Shown in pieces: positions 1 to 8,061 of a stretch of 32,529 nucleotides of DNA. The first letter of the stretch is position 1. Every line of letters starts with the position of its first letter. The notes beneath the pieces were generated by a model. That model had not been told where the DNA came from, did not search any database, and saw nothing but the letters and a program-made list of their open reading frames with translations. This DNA is from Promethearchaeum sp. GTDB taxonomy: Archaea; Asgardarchaeota; Lokiarchaeia; Sigyniarchaeales; Promethearchaeaceae. The position numbers and the translations under genes were made by a program. Location of the stretch: NCBI GenBank assembly GCA_030612265.1, contig JAUWOE010000014.1, forward strand, positions 1 to 32,529, written 5' to 3'.

Positions 1-2
1 AT

Positions 3-2702
3 CCTCAAATTTATGCCATTTCAGCGGAAGAAATGAAAAGATTGATGAAAGAATTATTAAGCAAAAAAGGAGAAACCATAGAATTATGTCGAAGCATCAG
101 TCTTTCACCCAAAAAGATCTATAATATTTTGTTCATTGCCATTATAATAAACATAATAAAAAAGGTAATTTTTAATTTGACAAAATACAAATTAGCGTTA
201 TTTATTTTAATTATTGGATTATCACCATTTCTTATTCCGCGAAATATTGAAAATAACACACTAATTTCTCAAAATCAGACAATATTTAATGAAGAAAACA
301 TTTTTCAAGACAAACTTTTTACACCAAAAACACAAGAGGACTCTCCATCATCAGAAATTCAATTCAATTCATCCGAAAGTATAAATCGAAGTTATTCAAA
401 TGTTGGACCAAATTCAACGGAACTATCCTTTGAAACACCTGATTCATATGATACTTATAATGCCGATATCGATTTCCACGTAATGAATGGAACTATAAAT
501 GAAACGGTTATTGAAAGTTCTAACCTTGGAGGTCCTTCTAAAAACCAACAAGCTCAATCATTTAACATAGATAAAACTGTTTATTTACTTGGTTTCTCAA
601 TATCTATATTAGCAAAAGCTGAAATCTATCCTAATATGGAAATTAGAAATAATTCTATTGGTGGAGAATCGATTTATTCTTTTGCTCCTTTATTTATTTC
701 AGGTCCAACTGAAAGTGTATGGTTAAATATCACATTTTCTGAGCAGATTATTCTAACTCCCAGCATATATTATCTCTGGTCGCAAGCAATAAATCCTTCT
801 TTTAGTACATGGGAAAAAAATGACTCTAAAGACACAGATACTTGGGAATTTACTTCAAGCTGGAATCCTGCAGACTATGATTTGACGTTGAAAATTAATA
901 CTTCGGAAATGATTAATCCAGAAGATGTTGAAATGAAAGTAAATGATATCCCAGTTATAGATACAAATCCAGGAGAGGGAAAAATAAGCATTCAAGGAGA
1001 AATTATTTCATCAGATACGACTTTAACTGTTAATGCTACTGAATCCATTAGTTTTTTTTATTCGTTAAATAGTACTTTTTATAGAAATGTTTCTATTCAA
1101 TATGATTCTCAAATTCAGCAGGATTGGATTGATTGGAATTTGATAATAGATTCAGGTTATCTTGATTTCCCATATTCAGATTACAGTATTAATGTTTCAG
1201 GGATAAAAGACGATTACTATAATATTCAAGTTTATAATCAAATAAATATTGTAGGGTATTCTTTAATTTCTTCAGAAGTTATTGCATTTATCACTGAAGC
1301 AACTCATATTACTTTTAAAAGTCAAAATTACATTGAATCGGTCTTTCTTAATGATAATTTGCAAATTGGATCCATGACTACAATCAATGTTTCTGCTAAA
1401 GGAATTGGTGACATTTATGCATTTATTTGGGATGACGAAACACTTGTATATCAAAATTCAAGTTATAATGTATCAAATCAAAATTTCCGATGGTATTTGG
1501 ATCCACTCTTTGATTCAGATTCCCTGACTGTTGAGATTTTCTTCAATGGTTCTAATCAAATCGGCTATTACTCAAAGGTAGTTTCTATGAGTAAAATTTC
1601 TGAAATAATATCAAGCCCAATACATGGTTATGCTTTAGATAATTTTTCATTTTCCTGTCTATACAGGGATTATTATTCTCAATTACCAATATCAGATGCA
1701 ATAATCACATACGATTTTGAGGATTTTTCAGGGCTAATGGAAATGGATACTAATGGTAATTACTCCAATTCTATTGATTTAAGTCAATATGGAATCTTAC
1801 CAGGAGAGTATTCAATTTCGATATCTGCTGAAAAAGAAAATTATGGATTAATTTACTCCGAAATTCCAATAGTTATTAATCCAAGAACCGTCACAATGGA
1901 GTTAAGTAAGAGTAGCACAACAATAACCAAAAGAAACACCATTGATTTTGAAATAAATTTAAAAGATATTGGAAATCAATCTTATTTACTTAGACCCGTA
2001 GATCTTCAAATCAGAATTTTTTATTCGGGAAGTCATTCAAATGGCGATTTAGTTTATAATAAATTGATAGAAGGAGTAAATAATAAAGAAGAATTTTCAT
2101 GGAAAGTTCCTTCAAATATTGAAGAAGGTAGTTATGATATAGTTATTGAGGTAATTAGTGAATATTATACTGGTATTTTGAATCTAGATCAGGCAATTGA
2201 AGTAAAATCCTCCATATTTTGGGTAATATCTTTACCAATTTTCTTTGTTTTAGTTAGTAGTTTAGTTGCGGGTTATTTTATTAAGAAAGAAAAAGTTAAG
2301 AAGTCCCTTCTAGGTTTAATGATTATACATGACAACGGTGCTCCGTTAGCTGAAAAAATATCATATCAAATGAAAAAGTCAGACTCTGCATTAGTTTCTG
2401 GGGCATTTATTGGGATACTATCATTAATAAAAGAAATTACCGGCTCTCGATTAAGAACGATTGAAATTGAAGGGGGTTTTGTAAACTTAATCCATGGAAA
2501 TTCATTTTGGTTAATTATATTTTTAAAAGATAATCCTTGGTGGGTCGAAAAGGGTATATTAAAACTGAAAGATGAAATACAGTTAGAATTTGGAGAAAAG
2601 ATCAAAAATTTTCACGGGGAACCTTTGGAAATTTCAATGGATGATATAACCAAGAGGTATTTCAACACAGAAATACTAACCGAACCAATTAAGGAAGAAT
2701 GA
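3..2702 (+). CDS. Large membrane-anchored surface protein with longin-like cytoplasmic tail (5' partial)
   Basis: The frame is open to the left edge, so the true start probably lies outside; the first internal ATG is at 33. Numbering from that ATG, two hydrophobic segments lie at about 27-46 and 52-70. A long region of about 650 residues follows, rich in beta strands, Asn and N-x-S/T sequons, and looks like stacked Ig-like extracellular domains. A single membrane segment at about 728-750 is followed by KKEK, and the last 130 residues are a soluble alpha/beta domain. This tail runs GLMIIHDNGAPL, a helical part, a beta hairpin around IEIEGGFVNLIHG and FWLIIFLKD, then a helix ending LEFGEKI. That order resembles a longin/roadblock-type fold, known in Asgards as partners of small GTPases. 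The fold call is by eye and the ligand is unknown. The inferred topology is outside sensor or adhesin, inside GTPase-related docking domain. Confidence 0.8.
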   Translation, partial: PQIYAISAEEMKRLMKELLSKKGETIELCRSISLSPKKIYNILFIAIIINIIKKVIFNLTKYKLALFILIIGLSPFLIPRNIENNTLISQNQTIFNEENIFQDKLFTPKTQEDSPSSEIQFNSSESINRSYSNVGPNSTELSFETPDSYDTYNADIDFHVMNGTINETVIESSNLGGPSKNQQAQSFNIDKTVYLLGFSISILAKAEIYPNMEIRNNSIGGESIYSFAPLFISGPTESVWLNITFSEQIILTPSIYYLWSQAINPSFSTWEKNDSKDTDTWEFTSSWNPADYDLTLKINTSEMINPEDVEMKVNDIPVIDTNPGEGKISIQGEIISSDTTLTVNATESISFFYSLNSTFYRNVSIQYDSQIQQDWIDWNLIIDSGYLDFPYSDYSINVSGIKDDYYNIQVYNQINIVGYSLISSEVIAFITEATHITFKSQNYIESVFLNDNLQIGSMTTINVSAKGIGDIYAFIWDDETLVYQNSSYNVSNQNFRWYLDPLFDSDSLTVEIFFNGSNQIGYYSKVVSMSKISEIISSPIHGYALDNFSFSCLYRDYYSQLPISDAIITYDFEDFSGLMEMDTNGNYSNSIDLSQYGILPGEYSISISAEKENYGLIYSEIPIVINPRTVTMELSKSSTTITKRNTIDFEINLKDIGNQSYLLRPVDLQIRIFYSGSHSNGDLVYNKLIEGVNNKEEFSWKVPSNIEEGSYDIVIEVISEYYTGILNLDQAIEVKSSIFWVISLPIFFVLVSSLVAGYFIKKEKVKKSLLGLMIIHDNGAPLAEKISYQMKKSDSALVSGAFIGILSLIKEITGSRLRTIEIEGGFVNLIHGNSFWLIIFLKDNPWWVEKGILKLKDEIQLEFGEKIKNFHGEPLEISMDDITKRYFNTEILTEPIKEE

Positions 2703-2792
2703 TTTTTAATGGAAATTATTCTTGAATTTTTAATTTATTTTAATTCATATAAATGATCGAGAAATTTTTTTTACTGTATTTCCTTTAATATT

Positions 2793-3413
2793 TTGAAAAA
2801 AAAAATTGTAACGGTAAGGTCAATTAATTTGGTAAAAAGTAAATTTCATGCTAAAGTCCAACAAAAAGTCGGAGTTAATGCAAAAGTAAAAAACACACAA
2901 TCGAAATATTATGATGAACATATAGCAACATCGCAAACTTCAAAATCCAATTCAGGCTTTGTAATTTTTGTGATATTATGTATAATCGTTGGTGCATCGG
3001 TTTCTGGAATATTAATTGCAAATGATAAGGTTCCCGATAACAATGGAACTGATCCTACTGACAACGATACCGGGACTGGTATTAAAGATGGGGATTTTAT
3101 CACTTTTAAATATGAGTTTTATGTTGATACGAATCATGATTCACAATTTTCCACAAATGAATTAATTGATTCATCTGATTATTTTGAATGGATTGTTGAA
3201 GTAGATTCCGATCAAGGATTTCCACCAGGATTGTATATAAATATTTTGGGAATGAAAAAAGGAGAATCTAAATATTTTACACTCCCTGCAAATACTGACG
3301 CAAATGAAGATGGTGTAGACGATATTACAGGAGAAGATGTTATGAGTTTTGGCTCAGGTCCACTTGTTAATACAGCTTTAAAATATTATGTTGAAATTTT
3401 TAAAATTAATTAA
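2793..3413 (+). CDS. Membrane-anchored FKBP-like peptidyl-prolyl isomerase
   Basis: The protein has 206 residues. A basic N-terminal tail of about 50 residues precedes one hydrophobic segment (VIFVILCIIVGASVSGILIA, about 57-76), then an acidic Asn/Thr/Asp linker and an exported domain. That domain starts DGDFITFKYEFYVDTN and contains GLYINILGMKKGESKYF, the pattern of FKBP-type isomerases (beta strand, flap insert, 'G...M..GE.r.f.iP'). The insert between these parts carries acidic DxNxDG-like stretches (TDANEDGVDDI) that could bind metal. The start is TTG, because no ATG occurs in frame before the membrane segment. The family assignment is fairly good; catalytic activity is not assured, since several aromatic pocket residues cannot be placed. 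A chaperone role for secreted proteins is an inference from the exported position and the neighbouring surface protein. Confidence 0.68.
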   Translation: MKKKIVTVRSINLVKSKFHAKVQQKVGVNAKVKNTQSKYYDEHIATSQTSKSNSGFVIFVILCIIVGASVSGILIANDKVPDNNGTDPTDNDTGTGIKDGDFITFKYEFYVDTNHDSQFSTNELIDSSDYFEWIVEVDSDQGFPPGLYINILGMKKGESKYFTLPANTDANEDGVDDITGEDVMSFGSGPLVNTALKYYVEIFKIN

Positions 3414-3484
3414 AATTTCAATTATTGTTAAAAATATGTAAAAATTTATATAACAAATAAAAAAAGTATAAAAAGTAATATCTT

Positions 3485-3745
3485 CTACTCGATTATATAT
3501 GTTTGAAGTCTGGAAACAGTCTCATCCAGCATTACCATTTTTTCTTTGAATTCTTTTTCAGTTATCTTCTCAATATTATTAAATAAATTCTCTATTGTTT
3601 GAGAAAATAGATGATAAAGAAAATTAAATTGCAAACTATCCTTAAAAACAAAATGGTTATTCACTTCAGCTGTAGATTTATTCAATTTTTTTATTCGGTT
3701 CTTTAAATTATTATTTTCCATTATAGATTCCATCTGTATTTCCAA
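3485..3745 (-). CDS. Small helical protein of unknown function
   Basis: The product has 86 residues and is not recognised. It is almost entirely predicted helix, with a charged, Asn/Lys-rich first third and a Glu/Lys-rich second half (EKITEKEFKEKMVML), so a short coiled coil or helical bundle is likely. It has no cysteines and no membrane segment. The frame opens with TTG at 3745 and has ATG codons 4 and 8 residues further in; the ATG at 3733 is an equally good start. It converges on the FKBP-like gene with about 70 AT-rich bases between their ends. Codon use matches the neighbours, which supports a real gene, but there is no functional clue. Confidence 0.5.
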   Translation of the reverse strand: MEIQMESIMENNNLKNRIKKLNKSTAEVNNHFVFKDSLQFNFLYHLFSQTIENLFNNIEKITEKEFKEKMVMLDETVSRLQTYIIE

Positions 3746-3781
3746 GTTATATTCTCCCTCAATATTACTTTTATATCAGCA

Positions 3782-4030
3782 ATGAAAATTGCATTTGTTA
3801 TATTACTAATCACCCTATTGGTATTTAAGAAAAATGGAAAATTTCTCCGCAAATCATTCAACCTTGGGATAATTACAATAGATTTTACAAAAAAGATCTT
3901 GATTTTTTCATTTAGTTTAAATAATACAAATTTAAATGATTTTATTTATAACAAATTAATAGGGAAAAAATTGTTTCTGGTGAGACCAAATTCAAGTAAA
4001 AATAAAACGAAACATAACAAAAAGATTTAA
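3782..4030 (+). CDS. Doubtful small basic protein with hydrophobic start
   Basis: An 82-codon frame opens MKIAFVILLITLLVF, which looks like a signal peptide or membrane anchor, then becomes Lys/Asn-rich without recognisable motifs. It overlaps by 41 bases the proposed start of the DUF998-like gene in another frame, and its 3' end contains that gene's ribosome-binding site. It could be a real small membrane protein, or a chance open frame in AT-rich DNA. I keep it only as a possibility. Confidence 0.25.
   Translation: MKIAFVILLITLLVFKKNGKFLRKSFNLGIITIDFTKKILIFSFSLNNTNLNDFIYNKLIGKKLFLVRPNSSKNKTKHNKKI
3979..3983 (+). promoter_or_regulatory. Ribosome-binding site GGTGA for the DUF998-like gene
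   Basis: GGTGA is followed by the six bases GACCAA and then ATT at 3990, which is in frame with the long coding stretch that follows. The spacing matches the (A)GGTG sites in front of other genes in this window. This site decides the unusual ATT start. Confidence 0.5.
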
Positions 4031-4928
4031 CAAAAAAAAAAATCAGAATAAAGAGAAATCTGAAGAAGAAACAAATTGCGACTCGATCGAATCTATTCAA
4101 ACTGAAACTACTCCGGTTCCGGTTGATGAAAAAGTTGAAAAACTAACAATTGTTGGTCTTTTTGATCAATTTTTTAGTGGATTATTTAAAATTATCCCTG
4201 CAGAATATTTCGGTTTAGCATCAGGAATCATTGGGTCATGTACATTTATTCTATCATTCATTTTATATTCATTAGGTGAACCAATTAATATTTTTACCCA
4301 TTATATAAGCAGTTTAGGCGTCGGTTCACATGGATCGGGTGTTACTTTCGCTATTGGGATGACAATTACCTTTGTATTAATGATTCCTTTCATTTATGCC
4401 TTAAAATTATGGTTATGGAGCGAATCAAAAGTTACAAATACAATCTTCATAGGAAGTCTTTTATTCGGAGCAATCTCCTTTTCATCCTTTATAACCGTAC
4501 TTTTCTATGACATGGGAAGTGCATTAATGATTCATGATATTTTCGCTTCAGTTTTCTTCATATCAACTGTTTTTACTGCATTACTTTTAACAATAGTTAT
4601 GGAACTTGAAGGAAAAATTTCAACGATCCAATGGGTTTGCACCACAAATCTTCTAGTTATTGCTATTATCTTTCTACCTTGGTACTTCAGAACGATATTT
4701 TATATGTATCCCTTAATGGATTTATCCTTCGATGATTGGGTGATTATGATGGGCTCACTTGACCCGAAAATGGACGGTGTTCGATATTTTGAATGGATTG
4801 GAGCGATTTTTGCGATTATCTGGATAATTCAGACCGGATTTCATTATAGACGGAATTCAAGTCGTTATATGCATAGAAAAATTGTTAAAATTCCATTTTT
4901 GGATAGATACCGCCAGAAGGATCAATAA
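3990..4928 (+). CDS. DUF998-like six-span membrane protein, probable ATT start
   Basis: The frame encodes about 312 residues. A Lys/Glu/Thr-rich cytoplasmic N-terminus of roughly 75 residues is followed by six hydrophobic segments beginning near FGLASGIIGSCTFILSF. The stretch ISSLGVGSHGSGVTFAIGM after the first segment is the typical signature of DUF998/Frag1-DRAM-like proteins. The first conventional start is ATG at 4359, but it lies inside the second membrane segment, so translation must begin upstream. From the stop at 3981-3983 to 4359 the frame holds no ATG, GTG or TTG. The best candidate is ATT at 3990, six bases after GGTGA. A sequencing or assembly indel in the A-rich stretch 4018-4040 would be the alternative. 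The function of the family is unknown. A hairpin terminator follows directly. Confidence 0.75.
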   Translation: MQVKIKRNITKRFNKKKNQNKEKSEEETNCDSIESIQTETTPVPVDEKVEKLTIVGLFDQFFSGLFKIIPAEYFGLASGIIGSCTFILSFILYSLGEPINIFTHYISSLGVGSHGSGVTFAIGMTITFVLMIPFIYALKLWLWSESKVTNTIFIGSLLFGAISFSSFITVLFYDMGSALMIHDIFASVFFISTVFTALLLTIVMELEGKISTIQWVCTTNLLVIAIIFLPWYFRTIFYMYPLMDLSFDDWVIMMGSLDPKMDGVRYFEWIGAIFAIIWIIQTGFHYRRNSSRYMHRKIVKIPFLDRYRQKDQ

Positions 4929-4974
4929 GATCCATATTAATAATGCGGATCTTGCTTTGTGTATCATTTTTTTT
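4927..4974 (+). terminator. Hairpin plus T-tract after the DUF998-like gene
   Basis: AAGATCC (4927-4933) pairs perfectly with GGATCTT (4947-4953) across a 13-base loop, and a run of eight T follows at 4967-4974. The stem includes the last two bases of the stop codon. Archaeal termination depends mainly on the T-tract, so the hairpin may be incidental or may protect the mRNA 3' end. Confidence 0.55.
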
Positions 4975-5002
4975 GATTTTGGACACAGAGGTATTATAGA
5001 AT

Positions 5003-5332
5003 ATGGTAGTTATTCGAAAAAATGCAAAACCGAAGTGGTTTACGTATAACAATTCATATTGTCTAGTTTGTGGTGAGAATTTTCTGGAAAAAGAACGGAT
5101 TTTATCTGGTCTTTACTGTTCAAAATGTGGACCAAAAAAAGAAAAAGAACTGCAGATAGATAAAAAGCAAGTGAATTGGTATGAATATAAGAATTTTTGT
5201 GTGAAATGTGCTAAGACCTTTACAGAGGGAGAACAAATTCTATTTGGGCTTTATTGTTCTAAGTGCGGAAAAAAATGGATAAAAGAACGGAATCTTCAGA
5301 AAATACGTTTTAAAAAAGCACGGCGTCTTTAA
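5003..5332 (+). CDS. Tandem zinc-ribbon protein
   Basis: This 109-residue protein is made of two copies of one unit. Each unit has an aromatic lead (WFTYNNSYC, WYEYKNFC), CxxC, a 17-residue arm containing 'E.ILxGLYCSKCG', and a second CxxC. The eight cysteines should bind two zinc ions. The strong likeness of the units, including the repeated GLYCSKCG, indicates an internal duplication. Ends are Lys/Arg-rich, which suits nucleic-acid or ribosome binding, but small zinc ribbons also mediate protein contacts. GAGGT lies upstream of the ATG. The gene converges on the next with a 4-base overlap of stop codons. No specific family is recognised. Confidence 0.72.
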   Translation: MVVIRKNAKPKWFTYNNSYCLVCGENFLEKERILSGLYCSKCGPKKEKELQIDKKQVNWYEYKNFCVKCAKTFTEGEQILFGLYCSKCGKKWIKERNLQKIRFKKARRL

Positions 5333-5682
5333 ATTTTAAATTTTTTCACGTATGCATTCTTGCTAACAATTTTCCATCCATCCTCACCCTTCAGTAAAAG
5401 TAAATAATTAATTTCAATACCCTTCCGATCAGGGAAAATGATTTTCCATTTAATTTTTGCCATCCCAGCGTTCCCTGAATAATCAATGCTTTGGATAAAA
5501 ACTGTTTGACTTCCATTTTTTATTGGAGAAACAGTTTTAATTACATCATCATGAGATGGACTCAACATTTTATATGCGGTCTCGGAAATACTTGGAATCT
5601 CTTGGGTATTTTCCATTAATACATATTTAGAGCTATAACATAAATCGTTTTGGAATGATGTGTTAAGCCAATGGGAAGTCAT
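5329..5682 (-). CDS. NTF2-like (SnoaL/lumazine-binding-like) domain protein
   Basis: The 117-residue protein begins with a helical part containing SISETAYKMLSPSHDDVIKT. It continues with curved-sheet strands around TVFIQSIDYSGNAGMAKIKW and finishes LLLLKGEDGWKIVSKNAYVK. That last motif, 'LlK.dgGWkIvsk.f', is typical of NTF2-like proteins in the DUF4440/lumazine-binding-2 group. The family size fits, although the N-terminal helix seems a little short. The fold can host small-molecule binding or catalysis, and the substrate cannot be deduced. It is transcribed away from vps4, and the 256 bases between them hold both promoters. Confidence 0.6.
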   Translation of the reverse strand: MTSHWLNTSFQNDLCYSSKYVLMENTQEIPSISETAYKMLSPSHDDVIKTVSPIKNGSQTVFIQSIDYSGNAGMAKIKWKIIFPDRKGIEINYLLLLKGEDGWKIVSKNAYVKKFKI

Positions 5683-5901
5683 TACATGATATTCGATAAC
5701 TCAATTTACCACGTCTTGCATTTGTTTGCGATAATTTTCAATTTGTAAGTAATAATGCAACTATCTCCCAATCTGCAATCAAATATCAAGAAGATTCAAC
5801 TAGTAATTTTCGATAGTCAGTGCTTGATTCATTCTTAGTGCTAATTATAATGATTAAAAAATGAATAGAATATTAAAGTTTGAAAAGATTATTCTTTATT
5901 A

Positions 5902-5914
5902 GAAAGGTTTATTT
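5902..5914 (+). promoter_or_regulatory. Probable BRE/TATA promoter of vps4
   Basis: GAAAGGTTTATTT combines a purine-rich BRE-like element with a TATA-like TTTATTT whose centre lies about 28 bases before the vps4 ATG at 5939. This is the expected archaeal distance for a transcript starting at or very near the start codon. GAGGT at 5925-5929 could also act as a ribosome-binding site if transcription begins a little earlier. Confidence 0.4.
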
Positions 5915-5938
5915 CCAGATAAACGAGGTATTCTTTAT

Positions 5939-7153
5939 ATGAGTTCCGATAATAAAATTTTTAATGCGGCAATAAAATTAGCCAATGAAGCAATTGAACT
6001 GGATAAAAAAAAGGACTTTGATATTGCTGCTGATAAATATCTACAAGCGACAGAGACCCTCAATGAGTTTGCAAAGTTCTGTAAAAACACCAAATTGAAA
6101 AAATTGGCTCAAGAGAAAGCCAGACAATATTTCCATCGCGCAGATATGCTAACCCAACTTAGAAATAAGAAACTTAAAGTGCCTTCAGGACGGATTCCCG
6201 ATAAAGACAAAAAGAAGGACGGATCGGGTGGGGAATCTGAAGAAGATGTGGAAATGTCTGACGATGAGAAAGAGTTAAGAAAAACTATTGAAGGCACCAT
6301 TATGACAGAACGCCCGACTATTACATGGGGCGATGTTGCAGGAATGGACGTGCCAAAACAAGCAATTCGAGAAGCAGTGGTTTTACCGATGTCTCATCCC
6401 GAACTTTTCAAGGGTGCACGGAAACCGTGGAGGGGTATTTTATTATTTGGACCTCCTGGTTGTGGAAAAACTCTTATAGCAAAAGCTGCTGCAAATGAAT
6501 GTGGGGTTCAATTTTTTGCCGCGGATTCCGCAAGTTTAGTTTCAAAATGGTTGGGAGAATCGGAAAAATTATTGAAAACTTTGTTTAAAGTGGCTCGTTT
6601 AGATGCTCCTTCCTTAATTTTTATGGATGAAGTAGACAGTATTGCAGGAAAAAGAGGAGGCGGGCATGAAGGTGGAGGAGAGCGCCGAATAAAGACCCAA
6701 TTTCTACAAGAAATGCAAGGAGTTAAAAGCAACAGCAAAAAGCTAGTGACGCTGATGGGAGCTACCAATCTTCCATGGGATATTGACAGTGCTGTTCTTC
6801 GTAGGTTTGAAAAGAAGATATACTGTGGCCTCCCTACTAAAGAGGGGCGTACAAAAATCTTTGAACTGTGTACAAAAGAAGTTGAGATGGATGAAACGAT
6901 CGATTTCGTTGAATTAGGGGAACTTGCTGAAGGTTATTCGGGTTCAGATATAGCCACTGTATGTCGTGAAGTTGTAATGTTACCAGTGCGTGAATTGGAC
7001 GTTTCTGGGAAATTAGAAAGTTCAAATAATGATTTTAACTTGCGTAAAATTACCCGAGAAGATTTTGTTAAAGTATTGGAAAATATTAAACCTGTTGTTT
7101 CGGATAGAGAGATTGAAAGATTCAGGAAATGGAGAGAAGAATTTGGCGGATAA
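5939..7153 (+). CDS. vps4: Vps4-type AAA ATPase of the ESCRT machinery
   Basis: The 404-residue protein has Vps4 architecture. Residues 1-75 form an MIT three-helix domain (IKLANEAIELDKKKDFDIAA and following), which binds tails of ESCRT-III proteins. An acidic linker rich in Glu, Ser and Asp spans about 85-120. The AAA core begins TITWGDVAGMD, with Walker A GPPGCGKT (171-178), pore loop KWLGES, Walker B LIFMDE (226-231), an Arg-finger region ending LRRFEKK, and a C-terminal helix IERFRKWREEFGG. It would disassemble ESCRT-III filaments using ATP at the membrane during division or vesicle formation. The length is close to eukaryotic Vps4 (about 440) and the core appears intact. It leads the ESCRT block, with vps25 downstream on the same strand. 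ESCRT-III genes, often near Vps4 in other Asgards, are not in the window. Confidence 0.96.
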   Translation: MSSDNKIFNAAIKLANEAIELDKKKDFDIAADKYLQATETLNEFAKFCKNTKLKKLAQEKARQYFHRADMLTQLRNKKLKVPSGRIPDKDKKKDGSGGESEEDVEMSDDEKELRKTIEGTIMTERPTITWGDVAGMDVPKQAIREAVVLPMSHPELFKGARKPWRGILLFGPPGCGKTLIAKAAANECGVQFFAADSASLVSKWLGESEKLLKTLFKVARLDAPSLIFMDEVDSIAGKRGGGHEGGGERRIKTQFLQEMQGVKSNSKKLVTLMGATNLPWDIDSAVLRRFEKKIYCGLPTKEGRTKIFELCTKEVEMDETIDFVELGELAEGYSGSDIATVCREVVMLPVRELDVSGKLESSNNDFNLRKITREDFVKVLENIKPVVSDREIERFRKWREEFGG

Positions 7154-7154
7154 T

Positions 7155-7196
7155 TGTTAGCTGTTAGCTGATAGCAGATAGCAGATAACTGATTTT
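7155..7196. repeat. Degenerate heptamer tandem repeat between vps4 and vps25
   Basis: Six consecutive 7-base units start TGTTAGC TGTTAGC and continue TGATAGC, AGATAGC, AGATAAC and TGATTTT. They fill the space from the vps4 stop to the vps25 ribosome-binding site. The period of seven is clear and the units decay to the right. Confidence 0.75.
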
Positions 7197-7202
7197 AGGT
7201 GA
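7197..7202 (+). promoter_or_regulatory. Ribosome-binding site AGGTGA for vps25
   Basis: A perfect AGGTGA is followed by six A and then ATC at 7209, in the vps25 frame. The GTG inside this site lies in another frame that stops after ten codons, so it is not the start. The same AGGTGA precedes vps22 at a similar spacing. Confidence 0.6.
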
Positions 7203-7208
7203 AAAAAA

Positions 7209-8042
7209 ATCGCGGAAAAGGTAAGAAATAAGGATTCGGAGATCTTAAAACAAGAGAAAAAAGAAGAGCAAGTAAAAGTAGAGAAGCTTAAAAGACTAAA
7301 GGAATTAGAAGCAACTCTTAGTTCTATTGAATCTCAAGAATCAGAAGATGGTTTAGAAACACTAGAATCATCAATCCATAAGGGAATTTCCAGTGCAACA
7401 AAAGGTGAGAAAATTTTTGAAATTTCTATCAGCGATGCAGAAATTGAAAAAGACATGATAGCTTTAGAAGAGGAAGTTGCTGCTGAATATATAATCGCCG
7501 AAAAATCACCCTATGAAAAATTAATTGAACTACATGAATGGATTGAATTACCTCAATACGGATTTATGTATTCGATCCCTAATAAAAAGAAAAATAGGGA
7601 AGATTTTCAATCATGGAAGGATGAATGGTCTCAAGTATTACTCGATTATGCTAAAGTTGGGACATTTCATATCATCTTCGTCAAAAGACTTCTTACCGAA
7701 TCACCTTTCAACAAATTTACTAATCGAAAAAATGCAATAAATGAACTTGCAGAAGGTTTAATTGAAAAGAATTTGGGCAAATGGGTAAAGAAGAAGGAAG
7801 CTTTGAGGGTGTATTGGAAATCTATTGAAGAATGGGTTTCAGTTATTGAAGACTGGGCTCATGATCATGCCATATTTGATGTTATTATGATTCCAGATAT
7901 AAGAAATTCAGAACAAGAATTTGCATCGTTACCTGTTGAAGATTTAAGAGAGATATTTAAAAAAATTGAAAAGCAAGGAAAAGCAAATATGGTTGAACTT
8001 GATGGGAACGACCAATTTGGTATAAAATTTAAATTCTCGTAG
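7209..8042 (+). CDS. vps25: ESCRT-II subunit Vps25 with long coiled-coil N-terminus, probable ATC start
   Basis: The C-terminal 170 residues match Vps25 throughout. An aromatic/Pro segment ([11 protein letters not shown]) stands where eukaryotic Vps25 has its PPF motif for Vps22/Vps36. Two winged-helix domains follow. The first contains SPFNKF...[17 protein letters not shown], then comes [20 protein letters not shown], comparable to 'IMWRRPEEWGKLIYQWV' of human VPS25. The second ends FGIKFKFS. Upstream, the same frame is open for 82 codons before the first ATG (7455). It reads as a Lys/Glu-rich coiled coil and then a Ser-rich linker, with coding-type composition. It has no ATG, GTG or TTG, so ATC at 7209 behind AGGTGA is the best start, giving 277 residues. 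A shorter product from 7455 (195 residues) or an indel in the A-run at 7202-7209 are alternatives. It should assemble with Vps22 in ESCRT-II. Confidence 0.85.
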   Translation: MAEKVRNKDSEILKQEKKEEQVKVEKLKRLKELEATLSSIESQESEDGLETLESSIHKGISSATKGEKIFEISISDAEIEKDMIALEEEVAAEYIIAEKSPYEKLIELHEWIELPQYGFMYSIPNKKKNREDFQSWKDEWSQVLLDYAKVGTFHIIFVKRLLTESPFNKFTNRKNAINELAEGLIEKNLGKWVKKKEALRVYWKSIEEWVSVIEDWAHDHAIFDVIMIPDIRNSEQEFASLPVEDLREIFKKIEKQGKANMVELDGNDQFGIKFKFS

Positions 8043-8061
8043 CCTTAAATCGCTTTTTCAT

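Noticed and set aside
7155-7196. CRISPR-like repeats
   Set aside because: The units are 7 bp and directly adjacent, with no spacers.
7199-7231. GTG at 7199 as vps25 start with a +1 frameshift in the A8 run
   Set aside because: The GTG is part of a perfect AGGTGA ribosome-binding site and its own frame stops after ten codons. ATC at 7209 needs no frameshift and has the standard spacing. An A-run indel is still listed as an alternative.
7455-8042. Vps25 starting at the first ATG (7455)
   Set aside because: No ribosome-binding site precedes it, and the same frame is open and coding-like for 82 codons upstream.
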